Positions 35,372 through 45,237 of a stretch of 64,000 nt of DNA are shown one piece after another. The translations under genes were made by a program, and so were the position numbers. Origin of the DNA: RHKX01 sp963823275. Lineage in GTDB: Bacteria > Actinomycetota > Thermoleophilia > Solirubrobacterales > 70-9. Each line of letters starts with the position of its first letter. The stretch's first letter is position 1. The notes below the pieces were generated by a model. The model was given only the letters and a program-made list of their open reading frames with translations, did no database searches and was not told where the DNA came from. The DNA lies in the NCBI GenBank assembly GCA_963823275.1, contig CAWGKW010000001.1:496001-560000 (forward strand), given 5' to 3'.

Positions 35372-38300
35372 TTGGGAGTGGGAGTTGCCAGACGTCGGGT
35401 TGCCTGCTGCGCTGTCGTGCTGATCGCGCTGGCTGCGGCCGCGGCGCCGAGCGCCTTCGCCGACTTCCCCTACAGCCGTAACGCATCGCCGACCGGCTAC
35501 GACGACCTCTACCTCGATCCCGGTCAGGTTCCCGCTGACCTCGGCGGCAACCAGTTCAAGTTCGCCGCCACCCCGGACCCGGCGAACACGATCAATAACG
35601 CCAACCCGGTCGAGCTCGGCGGCGTCCGCGGCGCCCATGTCGTCGACGCCGACGCTGCCGCTGAAACCGCCTTTCAGATCACAACCGGCCGGCCCGACGT
35701 GACGATCGCGATCCTCGACTCGGGGGTCAAATGGAACGACGCCGGCGCGATGACCGACCTCCGGGCCAAGACCAGGGTCAGCACCGGGGAGGCACCGAAG
35801 CCACGCAACGACGGCCTCGCCACCGCCAACGAGGCCGGCGAGGACTGCGGCGGCGGCGGTCCCTACACCAACTCCGGGGACTGGGACCTGAACGGGGACG
35901 GCGTCTTCAACCTGATCGACTACTCCTGCGACGACCGGGTCCGGGCCGACAGCCCCGACGGCGTCGGTCCGCCCGGCATGTTCGAGCCCCAGGACCTGCT
36001 GATCGGCTTCAGCGACGGCGTCGACGACGACGGCAACGGCTACACCGACGACATCGTCGGCTGGGACTTCCTCGACGACGACAACGATCCCTTCGACGAC
36101 GTCCAGTACGGCCACGGGACCGGTGAGGCCAAGGACTCGACCGCGGAGGCCGACAACGGGGGCGAGGTCGGGTCGTGTCCGAACTGCATGGGGATCTACC
36201 TCCGGGTCGGCGACAGCTTCGTCGCCGACGTCAACCGCTTCGGTGCTGCGGTCACCTACGCCACCGACAACCAGGCCCAGATCATCCAGGAAGCGCTCGG
36301 TGCACTCAACAACTCGAGCCTCGCCCGCGACGCCGTCAACTACGCATATCGCCACGGCGTCACCGTCATGGCCTCCGCGGCCGACGAGGCCGCCCAGCAC
36401 AACAACTGGCCCTCCTCCCTGCCGCACGTAATCGTCGCCAACTCGGTCACCGACGGTGATGCCTCCAGCCCCGAACGCTCCTATCTCGCCTTCAACGGCT
36501 GCACGAACTTCGGCGCCAAGATCACGATCGCGATCCCGAGCACCGCCTGTTCGTCGAACGCGGTCGGGCTGGCGGCCGGTTTCGCCGGGCTGATCTACAG
36601 CGCCGCGCTGAACGCTCGGGAGGCCGGCGCCCTCGACCCCTATCCGGACACCTCCAGCTGTGAGCTCGTGAGCGGCGACCCCTGTCCGATCACCCCGAAC
36701 GAGATCAGGCAGATCCTCGCCTCCGGTTCGCTCGCCGGCATTCCCCAGGCCGACGACGTCGACTTCGCGGGATCGCCGGCGGGCTCGGCGAACGAGCCCT
36801 CCTGCTCGCCGACCCCGCTGCCCGACTGCACCAGCCCCTACGGCGCGGGGAACGCTCTGCGCAACCAGATCACCGCCAACCGCCCAGTGGTCGATCCCCC
36901 CGTACCCTCGACCAGCTACCCGGCGCGGAGGGGCTTCGACCAGTTCTACGGCTACGGCCGGGCCAACATGAGCCGGGCGGTTGGGGCGGTCGTCGACGAC
37001 CCGGCCGCTCCGGCGCCCTCCGAGCTTCCCCCCGAGTCCGAGATCACCTCGCCCGAGTGGTTCGCCGAGATCGACCCCTCGCTCGCCACGATCGACGTCG
37101 AGGGTGAGGTCTTCGCCCGCGGAGACCCCTATTCCTGTCAGGTTCTGGTCGCCCCCGGCCAGTATCCGAACAACGCCCTGACGACGGCGCCTTCCCCGGG
37201 CGACTTCAAGCCGCTCAACAGCGGCTACTGCGACGGCTCGACCCACACCGGCGCCGCGGCGGCCGACGCTCACAGTGGCGTGCTCGGCTCGATCGACGTC
37301 GCCGATCTGCGCTCCCGCTTCCCCGCCGCGACCAACTTCACCGGGCCGATTCCCAGCGCCTCGGCCCAGACCGGCAACGGCCGCCCGTTCTTTGCGCCCC
37401 ACGCCTTCACCTTCAAGGTCGTGGTCTCCACGAGCGCTGGAACCCCGCGGACCGGGGAGGACCAGCGCACGGCCTTCCTGCATCGCGACCAGGATCTTCT
37501 CAACGGCTTCCCGCGAACCATCGGGAACGGCGGCGCCGGTGGCGCCCTCGGCGGCCCGACCGGCTCACCCACCGCCGACGGCGCCTCGTCCCCGGCGTTC
37601 GCAGATCTCGACGGCGACAACCGCAACGAGCTGATCTTCGCCGACGCCGACGGGTTCGTCCACGCGATCGCAGCCGATGGAGCTGACCTCCCGGGCTGGC
37701 CCGTCCGCGGCGACGTTCCGGGGTTCGTCGCCTCTCACTCGGCCTCCGAGGCCTATGCGACCGGCGAGGTTCCCTCCGACCTCGGCGGGGCCTTCCTCGC
37801 CGCCGTCGCGATCGGCGACGCCGACGGCGACGGCATCCCCGAGGTCTACGCCGCCGACTTCGAGGGCAGGGTCTACGGCTGGGCTCCGGATGGCCAGCGG
37901 GTATTCGAGGAGGAGTCGGACCCCGACTACTCCGGCAAGCCCCTGGCCCCGTTCGTCAACGTCCGCAAGGGGAAGGCGAACCGGACCCAGCACGGCTTCT
38001 TCGGGGGTCCCGTCCTCGCCGACCTCGACGGCGACGGCACCCAGGAGGTCGTGGCCGCCTCGATGGATCGTCACGTCTACGCCTGGAGTGGCCAGGACTC
38101 CGATCCGACCTCGCCGGGTGGCGCCGACCCCGTCGACGGCTATCCGGTCCTCGTCGTCGACCCCGCGAAGGTCGCATCCGTCGACCCCGCCACCCACGCC
38201 GTCGTCTACGCAGCCGGCGCCAATCCCCTGATGCAGGGAGCGATCATCGACACCCCGGCGGTCGGCGACATCACCGGCGACGGCCTGCCCGAGGTCATCG

Positions 38301-39916
38301 TCGGGACCAACGAGGAGTACGACGAAGCTCTCAACCTCGGCAATCCGGGCGGCCTCAACATCCTGATCGGAGCCGGTCTCGTCGATCCCGGCAACTCCAG
38401 GATCTATGCGATCAAGCCCGGCGGCGGCCCCGATGCCGACCCGCTGCCGGCCGATGCGTTGGTGCCGGGCTGGCCCTTCGACGTCGGGATGCTCCTGACC
38501 GAGACCCTCCCGATCGTCGGCGAGGGCGTCGCCGGCCCGCCGGTGATCGGCCCGGTCGACTGCCCCTCCGGCGGGGGAGGCAGCAAGGTTGGGACGGCCA
38601 CCGCCGCAGGACCCGCCTACATCGTCAATCCCGATGGCACCTCCTGCTACGGTGACACCGCGGGTGCCGCCAACGCGCTTTCGAGCGATTTCGCCGCCAC
38701 CGCCACGGCGACCGACAGCCCGGTGATCCCGACCCTCGGCAACCCCGCCTTCGGCGCTGCCGGAGGTGCCCCCGCCGACAGCCCGTCGTTCATCACCGCC
38801 GCGATCGGCCTCTTCCGCGCGCTCGACCTCCAGGTCTCCGAGTACCAGAGCGGCCAGGATCTGATCGGAGTCTGGGACGCGTCGAGCGGCCAGTTCCAGT
38901 CCGGCTTCCCGGCCACCGTCAACGATCTCCAACTGCTCACCGGCCCCGCCGTCGCCGACATCGACGGTAACCCGGGCGAGGAGGTCCTGACCGGAAGCGC
39001 CAGCCAGGACCTGGTCGCCTACGGGCCGGGCGGGACCCCGCCGAATGGGCGCTGGCCGAAGCTCTCGACCGACTGGACGGTGGCGACCCCGCTGATCGGC
39101 AGCTTCGGGAGCGAGGACACCGATTCAGACGCCACCAAGGTCGTCGTCGGGATCACCCGATCGGGCTACGTCCACGCCTACCGGACCGACGCTCCCGCCT
39201 GCTCACCGTCGTCCTCACCGCGCTTCCACCATGACAACGCGAACTCCGGCGATTACAACCGGGACGCGATCCTCCCCGGCGCGCCGACCGATATGGAAGT
39301 GACGAAGCAGGGTTCGAGGATCAGCTTCGCCGCGCCCGGCGACGACCTGCTCTGCGGGACGGCCGATCATTACGAGATGGCCACCGCCTCGGGTTCTCCG
39401 ATCGACGAAGCAACCTTCGACGACGCGAAGCCGTTGGGCAAGGGAGTTCCCGACCCCGCCGCCGCGGGGACCGTCCAGAAGTTCGCCATACCGAAGGGAT
39501 CCCAGGGCTACCTCGCGCTCCGCGCGGTAGACGATCAGGGCAACGTCGGCCGGGTCACGTCGGTCAAGGCGAAGCTGCCTCCCGAGAAGCGCTGCGCCAA
39601 CACGATGCACGGAGGGCCGACAGACGACGTTCTCACCGGCACCTTCAACAACGACTGGATCGACGGGCGTAGCGGACGAGATCGCATCAACGGCCGTTCG
39701 GGCGACGACTGCGTGCGAGGCGGCAAAGAGGCCGATCGCCTCAAGGGCGGCGCCGGCAAGGACAGGATCGTCGGCTCTGGCGGCTCCGACAGGATTGAGG
39801 CCAGGGACGGCGATAGGGACCGGATCAGGTGCGGGTCAGGCCGCGACAAGGTCGTCGCCGACCGGAAGGACCGGGTCAACAACCGCTGTGAGCGGGTCGT
39901 CCTCGGTAAGCGCTGA
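35372..39916 (+). CDS. Giant secreted S8-type peptidase-like protein with FG-GAP repeats and RTX C-terminus
   Basis: 1514 aa. Signal peptide (CCAVVLIALAAAAAPSAFA), then a subtilisin-like domain with Asp116 in ILDSGV, His248 in YGHGTG and a candidate Ser395 in CSSNAVGLAAG, where the usual GTSMA is degenerate. From about 740 to 1280 several FG-GAP/VCBS-type repeats (ADLDGDNRNELIFAD, GDADGDGIPEVYAAD, ADLDGDGTQEVVAAS, GDITGDGLPEVIVG) form a predicted beta-propeller. The last 100 residues carry Gly/Asp-rich nonapeptides like RTX calcium-binding repeats (GGPTDDVL, GRSGRDRI, GGAGKDRI). Function: cell-surface or secreted, possibly protease, possibly adhesive. Confidence 0.85.
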   Translation: MGVGVARRRVACCAVVLIALAAAAAPSAFADFPYSRNASPTGYDDLYLDPGQVPADLGGNQFKFAATPDPANTINNANPVELGGVRGAHVVDADAAAETAFQITTGRPDVTIAILDSGVKWNDAGAMTDLRAKTRVSTGEAPKPRNDGLATANEAGEDCGGGGPYTNSGDWDLNGDGVFNLIDYSCDDRVRADSPDGVGPPGMFEPQDLLIGFSDGVDDDGNGYTDDIVGWDFLDDDNDPFDDVQYGHGTGEAKDSTAEADNGGEVGSCPNCMGIYLRVGDSFVADVNRFGAAVTYATDNQAQIIQEALGALNNSSLARDAVNYAYRHGVTVMASAADEAAQHNNWPSSLPHVIVANSVTDGDASSPERSYLAFNGCTNFGAKITIAIPSTACSSNAVGLAAGFAGLIYSAALNAREAGALDPYPDTSSCELVSGDPCPITPNEIRQILASGSLAGIPQADDVDFAGSPAGSANEPSCSPTPLPDCTSPYGAGNALRNQITANRPVVDPPVPSTSYPARRGFDQFYGYGRANMSRAVGAVVDDPAAPAPSELPPESEITSPEWFAEIDPSLATIDVEGEVFARGDPYSCQVLVAPGQYPNNALTTAPSPGDFKPLNSGYCDGSTHTGAAAADAHSGVLGSIDVADLRSRFPAATNFTGPIPSASAQTGNGRPFFAPHAFTFKVVVSTSAGTPRTGEDQRTAFLHRDQDLLNGFPRTIGNGGAGGALGGPTGSPTADGASSPAFADLDGDNRNELIFADADGFVHAIAADGADLPGWPVRGDVPGFVASHSASEAYATGEVPSDLGGAFLAAVAIGDADGDGIPEVYAADFEGRVYGWAPDGQRVFEEESDPDYSGKPLAPFVNVRKGKANRTQHGFFGGPVLADLDGDGTQEVVAASMDRHVYAWSGQDSDPTSPGGADPVDGYPVLVVDPAKVASVDPATHAVVYAAGANPLMQGAIIDTPAVGDITGDGLPEVIVGTNEEYDEALNLGNPGGLNILIGAGLVDPGNSRIYAIKPGGGPDADPLPADALVPGWPFDVGMLLTETLPIVGEGVAGPPVIGPVDCPSGGGGSKVGTATAAGPAYIVNPDGTSCYGDTAGAANALSSDFAATATATDSPVIPTLGNPAFGAAGGAPADSPSFITAAIGLFRALDLQVSEYQSGQDLIGVWDASSGQFQSGFPATVNDLQLLTGPAVADIDGNPGEEVLTGSASQDLVAYGPGGTPPNGRWPKLSTDWTVATPLIGSFGSEDTDSDATKVVVGITRSGYVHAYRTDAPACSPSSSPRFHHDNANSGDYNRDAILPGAPTDMEVTKQGSRISFAAPGDDLLCGTADHYEMATASGSPIDEATFDDAKPLGKGVPDPAAAGTVQKFAIPKGSQGYLALRAVDDQGNVGRVTSVKAKLPPEKRCANTMHGGPTDDVLTGTFNNDWIDGRSGRDRINGRSGDDCVRGGKEADRLKGGAGKDRIVGSGGSDRIEARDGDRDRIRCGSGRDKVVADRKDRVNNRCERVVLGKR

Positions 39917-39930
39917 CGCGAGGTGTCACC

Positions 39931-39968
39931 AACCGGCTGGGGGAGCCGGTTTCTGACTCTTCGCGGAT
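39931..39968 (-). terminator. Terminator-like hairpin directly after the MBL gene stop
   Basis: On the minus strand the stop TAG (39971-39969) is followed by N3-CGCGAAGNNNCAGAAACCGGCT and the hairpin AACCGGCT-CCCCC-AGCCGGTT. The same arrangement at the same distance follows ahcY at 42816-42853. Convergent with the giant S8-like gene, so it may serve both. Confidence 0.7.
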
Positions 39969-40706
39969 CTAGCCGCGGTTGGCGGCCTGTTCGAGGAGCA
40001 TCCGCATCCGCGCCGGTTCTTCGACCACCGGATCGGCGTGGCCGGCCGCGACGGTGCGCGGCTCGAGCGCGGCGAGCTTGCGCAGGCTCGCGATCGCCTG
40101 GTCATGGTCCTGGTTGAAGGCGCGGTTGGGGACGTTGGCCCAATCGACGGGCTTGAACTTCATCGCATCCACGAAGTAGGTGGTGTCGCTGCAGAGCACC
40201 AGCCGGTCGCTCTCGCGCCAGAGCCCGATCATCCCGGGGGCGTGTCCGGGGAAGTGCTTGACCGTGAACCCCGCGATCTCGTCGCCCTCGACCAGCGTCT
40301 CGGAGACCTTGGCCGGCCCACCGTCCCAGTGCTCGAGCAGCTTGGGGTAGACGGTGCGGGGGAGCCGGTAGGGGATCCGGTCGATGCGGAAGTAGTGATG
40401 ACCGCCGTCGCCCTCGACGTCCGCCCGTTCATCCTCATGGCAGATAACGGGGACACCGAGCGCTGACGCGACCCCGCGGTGATCGGCATGGCCGTGGCCG
40501 AGCACCAGCCTCCTGATCGGTCCGATCGCCTCAGCCGCCTCGCGCACGCCCTCGGTCATCGAAGCGGTCCCGCCGTCGAAGACCGTCACTCCGCCGTCGT
40601 CCTCAGCGATGAAGTAGACGTTCATGCCGTGTTTGATGTCGCCGGCATGTCGCCAGACGCCGTCGGCCAGTTCCTCGGTGATCGGCTTGAAGGGGTTCAG
40701 CGCCAT
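39969..40706 (-). CDS. MBL-fold metallo-hydrolase
   Basis: 245 aa metallo-beta-lactamase fold: GHGHADHRG (H-x-H-x-D-H, about 70-78), PGHAPGM, CSDTTYF with the bridging Asp, and the terminal AAGHADP. N-terminal ADGVWRHAGDIKHGMNVYFI is the typical first strand. Substrate unknown. ATG 40706 lies 9 nt after TAGTGT. It is divergent from the 28-aa peptide/tadA unit, the two starts being only 32 bp apart. Confidence 0.88.
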   Translation of the reverse strand: MALNPFKPITEELADGVWRHAGDIKHGMNVYFIAEDDGGVTVFDGGTASMTEGVREAAEAIGPIRRLVLGHGHADHRGVASALGVPVICHEDERADVEGDGGHHYFRIDRIPYRLPRTVYPKLLEHWDGGPAKVSETLVEGDEIAGFTVKHFPGHAPGMIGLWRESDRLVLCSDTTYFVDAMKFKPVDWANVPNRAFNQDHDQAIASLRKLAALEPRTVAAGHADPVVEEPARMRMLLEQAANRG

Positions 40707-40738
40707 CGGCGAGGCACACTAAGCCCTACCCTTGATGA

Positions 40739-40825
40739 ATGCCCCGCTCGTGGATTGTGGCCATGGTGATCCTGATCGTCTGCCTGCTGGCGTCGATCGT
40801 GATCGCGACGATCAAGCTCCTGTGA
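40739..40825 (+). CDS. 28-aa single-pass membrane peptide coupled to tadA
   Basis: ATG 40739 encodes MPRSWIVAMVILIVCLLASI and eight more residues ending KLL. After a short basic N-terminus it is one hydrophobic helix (about 5-27), then a final Lys-Leu-Leu. A TACCCT box lies at 40727-40732, exactly 6 nt before the ATG, matching the leaderless pattern, and its TGA (40823-40825) overlaps the GTG of tadA (40822) by 4 nt, so translation of tadA may depend on it. Too short to be recognised by standard gene callers. It could be a functional membrane peptide or simply a leader ORF. Confidence 0.6.
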   Translation: MPRSWIVAMVILIVCLLASIVIATIKLL

Positions 40826-41307
40826 GCGACGCCGACTTCATGCGGCTCGCGCTCGCCGCCGCCGCCGCCGCGCCCGCCCATGAAGACGTCCCGATCGGGG
40901 CTGTGCTGGCTCGTGAGGGCGAGGTGATCGCCGAGGCTTCCAATGAGCGCGAGCTGCGCCGCGATCCCACTGCCCACGCCGAGGTTCTCGCACTTCGAGC
41001 GGGCGCGGAGGGGCTTGGTGGCTGGCGGCTGCCCGACACGACCCTCTACGTGACGCTCGAGCCGTGCGCGATGTGCGCGGGGGCGATCATCCTGGCGCGG
41101 GTCCCCCGAGTCGTCTTCGCTGCGCCCGATCCGAAGGCGGGCGCCTGTGGCTCCGTCCTCGACGTGCTCGGTGATGGGCGACTGAACCATCGCCCGGAGG
41201 TCACCGCCGGAGTGCTTGCCGAAGAGGCGGCCGAGCTTCTGCGCAGGTTCTTCCGCGAACGTCGCGGAGGGTCGGCCTGGAAGTCAGCGGGCGAGCCGAC
41301 CCGGTAA
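40822..41307 (+). CDS. tadA: tRNA-specific adenosine deaminase (A34 to I34)
   Basis: 161 aa. Zinc-binding and catalytic residues H-A-E (THAEVLAL, about 51-58) and P-C-x-x-C (EPCAMCAGA, about 81-89) are intact, as are EVIAEASNERE and the C-terminal EEAAELLRRFFRERR, all typical of TadA. It deaminates the wobble adenosine of tRNA-Arg(ACG). GTG 40822 overlaps the stop of the 28-aa ORF; a longer frame from 40732 is possible but only reads through that ORF in a different frame. The 3' end overlaps the convergent histidine kinase by 24 bp. Confidence 0.93.
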   Translation: MSDADFMRLALAAAAAAPAHEDVPIGAVLAREGEVIAEASNERELRRDPTAHAEVLALRAGAEGLGGWRLPDTTLYVTLEPCAMCAGAIILARVPRVVFAAPDPKAGACGSVLDVLGDGRLNHRPEVTAGVLAEEAAELLRRFFRERRGGSAWKSAGEPTR

Positions 41308-42192
41308 CGCCAGCGGGCGCCCTGAGGCATCGAGCGCCGGCAGATAGATCGAGATCGTCGTGCCGGCTCCCGGCCGGGAGTTGATTCGCAGATCGCCCCC
41401 CGCGCTCCGGGCAAGGGCGTGGACGCTCGCCAGCCCGAGGCCCGTGCCCTCACCGTGATCCTTGGTCGAAAAGTAGGGCTCGATCGCCTGCTGGGCGGTC
41501 TCCGGGCTCATCCCGGGTCCGTCGTCGGCGAAGACGATCCGCACGTGCCATCCGGTGCCGAGACGGGGATCGCCCGAAGGGATCGAGACGACGCCCGTGC
41601 GAATCGCCACCGAGCCACCTGCGGGCATCGCGTCGCGCGAGTTGGCCGCGAGGTTGAGCAGGATTCGCTCGATCTCCCCGGCGGCAAGGCGAACCGGGAG
41701 AAGGTGGTCGTCGGAGGAGAGGCTGAGTTGGATGTCCGGCCCAAGCGCGCGCTTGATCAGCTTCAGCGCATCGAGGATCGCCAGGTCGACGGCGACGGGA
41801 GAGGGTTCGTCGCCCGGCCGCCCCGTCCGACCATCGCCGGCGAGCAGGCGCCTGCTCAGCTCGGCACCCCGCTCGGCAGCCTCTCTGATCTCGCCGGCCC
41901 GCTCGCGATGCGAACCGTCGGCGGGCCCGCTCGCGATCTCGTCCGCGCAGACCATGATCACCGAGAGCAGGTTGTTGAAGTCGTGCGCGACGCTCGCGGT
42001 CTGCCGGCCCAGTTCCTCCAGCTCGGCGCGAGACGGCGTCGGCGTGGCCCTCGGCTTCGCTCGCTCCGGCAAGACGATCGGCGCGGCACTCGCGAACTGC
42101 TCCGGCGCGGCGGCCTCCCGCGCCGCGGCGGCACCGGCAAATCGCCGGTCGGGACGGGGCCTCGAAGTGCTCTTGGATGCGCTCTCGTTCAT
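41284..42192 (-). CDS. Soluble sensor histidine kinase (NtrB/HDFNNLL type)
   Basis: 302 aa from ATG 42192, without membrane segments. The H-box is ASVAHDFNNLLSVIM (His about 75), and the ATPase has N-box NLAANSRDAMP, G1 DDGPGM and G2 GEGTGLGLASV. The first 55 residues are low complexity. It would autophosphorylate and pass phosphate to an unknown response regulator; none is encoded nearby. A PAS domain is not evident, so it is a short cytosolic kinase core. It is convergent with tadA (24-bp overlap) and 85 bp from a tRNA gene. Confidence 0.88.
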   Translation of the reverse strand: MNESASKSTSRPRPDRRFAGAAAAREAAAPEQFASAAPIVLPERAKPRATPTPSRAELEELGRQTASVAHDFNNLLSVIMVCADEIASGPADGSHRERAGEIREAAERGAELSRRLLAGDGRTGRPGDEPSPVAVDLAILDALKLIKRALGPDIQLSLSSDDHLLPVRLAAGEIERILLNLAANSRDAMPAGGSVAIRTGVVSIPSGDPRLGTGWHVRIVFADDGPGMSPETAQQAIEPYFSTKDHGEGTGLGLASVHALARSAGGDLRINSRPGAGTTISIYLPALDASGRPLALPGRLAR

Positions 42193-42276
42193 TGCCTGGA
42201 GACTGGGGAGCCATCGGTGCCCACCACGCAGACGATCCCTTCGCCACGCCACGCCTCGTCCCTGCGCATCAAGTCA

Positions 42277-42365
42277 CGGAGAGGGTGGGATTCGAACCCA
42301 CGAGGCAGCTTTCACCGCCCACACGATTTCCAATCGTGCACCTTAAGCCACTCGGTCACCCCTCC
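42277..42365 (-). tRNA. tRNA-Ser (GGA anticodon)
   Basis: On the minus strand the gene begins GGAGGGGTGACCGAGTGG and ends CCTCTCC plus discriminator G. The anticodon stem-loop is CACGA-TTGGAAA-TCGTG with anticodon GGA at the centre, reading UCC/UCU. The long variable arm (about 18 nt, GTGGGCGGTGAAAGCTGCCTC region) is typical of type II tRNA-Ser. GTTCGAAC T-loop is intact. CCA is not encoded. Confidence 0.95.
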
Positions 42366-42410
42366 AGGTGAGGCGTGGACGATACCGGGGGAGGGCCAGT
42401 TGATCGGGGC

Positions 42411-42755
42411 TCAGGCCGGAGCCGGAGTGCCCGGCCGGGCCTCGAGCCGGCCGCACCACAGAGCGAACAGGCCGATCGCCACGAGCGCTCCGAGCCAGTG
42501 CAGGCCAACCAGCACCGCCAGCAGGCTCACGAGTCCGGCCAGCATGGCGCCGAGCAGGGTCTGGCCGAGCGGCAGGCGCAGGACCGTCGCCGTGATCAGC
42601 GAGCAGACGATCCAGGCGCCGGGGCCCGCGACCCAGCCCCAGTCCTCGAAGAAGGAGTGGGGGAGAGTCAGCCCCAGCAGGATCGAGAGCACGGCCACGC
42701 CGGCGAGCTGGACGAGTGCGGCGCGCAGCGCCAGGCTTCTATCGATGTCGGCCAT
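42411..42755 (-). CDS. Small membrane protein of unknown function
   Basis: 114 aa with four short hydrophobic segments (about 12-28, 40-57, 65-83, 86-102), no motif I recognise. Starts at ATG 42755 in MADIDRSLALRAALVQ; the sequence ATAAT sits just upstream. It lies between tRNA-Ser(GGA) and ahcY, same strand as ahcY, and may be read from its own promoter since the ahcY terminator separates them. Confidence 0.6.
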   Translation of the reverse strand: MADIDRSLALRAALVQLAGVAVLSILLGLTLPHSFFEDWGWVAGPGAWIVCSLITATVLRLPLGQTLLGAMLAGLVSLLAVLVGLHWLGALVAIGLFALWCGRLEARPGTPAPA

Positions 42756-42815
42756 CCCGCCGATTATGGCGACCGGGCCTCAGCCGCCGCGGTGCCTGAG
42801 GACCGAGAGGCCAAT

Positions 42816-42853
42816 AACCGGCCGTGGGAGCCGGTTTCTGCCACTTCGCGTTC
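42816..42853 (-). terminator. Terminator-like hairpin directly after the ahcY stop
   Basis: After the ahcY TAG the minus strand reads N3-CGCGAAGNNNCAGAAACCGGCTCCC and then GCCGGTT, giving hairpin AACCGGC-TCCCACG-GCCGGTT. It matches the element after the MBL gene at 39931-39968 in 30 or more positions and in distance to the stop codon. No U-tract. Confidence 0.7.
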
Positions 42854-44311
<1,458 letters not shown>

Positions 44312-44485
44312 GGAGAATCTCCTATCGGTCGTGGAGCCGTGGCTCCCTGATTGAAGATCCTGCGAAACACCCGGCTGCACATGACCGGAGCCTCTTCCCT
44401 CGACCAAAAGTCGGGGACGGCGCGCATCGGATCTCAAGCGTGCCGGGCAATTATGCCGAAGCTGGGCTCCGGGAGTAGTCACCGA
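44312..44485 (-). promoter_or_regulatory. Structured 5' leader of ahcY with alternative pairings
   Basis: Minus-strand leader contains GGCTCC (44392-44387), GGAGCC (44346-44341), GGCTCC (44338-44333), the SD GGAG (44322-44319) and CTCC (44315-44312) in that order. Each neighbour can pair with the next, so the SD can be either free or held in a GGAG-ATT-CTCC hairpin just before the ATG. This ladder of mutually exclusive pairings is typical of attenuator or riboswitch-like leaders. I could not match the published SAH or SAM riboswitch consensus by eye. Region also covers the gap to the next gene. Confidence 0.4.
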
Positions 44486-45007
44486 TCAGCGATACAGGGT
44501 CAGGAAGAACGCAGTTGGCGTCGATCCCGACGAGGTCGTCATCCGGGTGTCGACGAAGAAATCCGTTCCCGCCGGACATGCCGCCTCGCCTCCGAGGCCC
44601 AACAGCCCGGTTGCGTCGATGAGTCCTTTGCTGTTCCAATCGATCGTGACGTTTCCGCCACGCGGCGTGAACGAGAGGCCATCGAAGCAGTAGTAGCCGG
44701 GCGGTGAGCCGTTGGTCACGTTCGCCTGGATGATGCCCTTCGAGTTCGCGGTGTCGACGGTCCCGTCCGCCAGCACGTGGGCGAAGACCGTCGGGTTGGC
44801 GCTATCGGCGCTCGCAACCGACAGGTCCGGGGCACGCTGCGTGATCTGCGTGTTCGCCTGCTTCTTGGCGATCTGCTTCACCTTCGACTTGGTCACAGCG
44901 CGGCTGAGGGCAGCGGGACCGGCGATCGCGGTCCCTCCAAGCGCCAGCACAAGCCCGATGATCCCGAGGACGACTGCCGGCGACGGCTTTAGGTTTCCCG
45001 AACTCAT
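44486..45007 (-). CDS. Secreted protein of unknown function
   Basis: 173 aa from ATG 45007 (an upstream in-frame start at 45064 is not favoured; GGAG lies 10 nt before ATG 45007). The N-terminal membrane/signal segment is PSPAVVLGIIGLVLALGGTAIA, followed by a basic helix (SRAVTKSKVKQIAKKQA) and a beta-rich domain with a Cys in YYCFDGL and another in EAACPAGTDFFVDT. Many actinobacterial exported proteins begin this way. It has no enzyme motif. Ends 174 bp upstream of ahcY on the same strand. Confidence 0.7.
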   Translation of the reverse strand: MSSGNLKPSPAVVLGIIGLVLALGGTAIAGPAALSRAVTKSKVKQIAKKQANTQITQRAPDLSVASADSANPTVFAHVLADGTVDTANSKGIIQANVTNGSPPGYYCFDGLSFTPRGGNVTIDWNSKGLIDATGLLGLGGEAACPAGTDFFVDTRMTTSSGSTPTAFFLTLYR

Positions 45008-45073
45008 TTCGACTCTCCGCTCCCGATTCGACTGCGGCCACGATACCCTTCCGCACCGCGCCACGGCGCCCTT

Positions 45074-45163
45074 GGAGGGGTGGCAGAGCGGTTGAATGCG
45101 GCGGTCTCGAAAACCGTTATACGTCTATTGGGCGTATCGAGGGTTCGAATCCCTCCCCCTCCG
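45074..45163 (+). tRNA. tRNA-Ser (CGA anticodon)
   Basis: Starts GGAGGGGTGGCAGAGCGGTT and ends CCCCTCC plus discriminator G. Anticodon loop CTCGAAA carries CGA, reading UCG, in stem GCGGT/ACCGT. Type II variable arm ATACG...CGTAT and T-loop TTCGAAT are intact; CCA is not encoded (CTG follows). The 60 bp from the anticodon loop to CCGCT (45106-45165) are repeated exactly at 46102-46161, the layout of an attachment site. Confidence 0.95.
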
Positions 45164-45237
45164 CTGTAGAGCCAGATCCCGCAAGGACATTGGAAAAACG
45201 GCGGCCTAAGGGGGCGCGCTCGATCGAGCGGCCATCG

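Noticed and set aside
34823..37483. An 886-codon open frame antisense to the sulfatase and the giant S8-like gene
   Set aside because: Its text is repetitive Val/Gly/Arg-rich, has no motif, and lies antisense to a gene with clear domain structure. Long antisense frames are common in high-GC DNA.
44312..44485. A known SAH, SAM-I or SAM-IV riboswitch before ahcY
   Set aside because: I could not find the conserved cores of these classes by eye; only the pairing ladder is supported.
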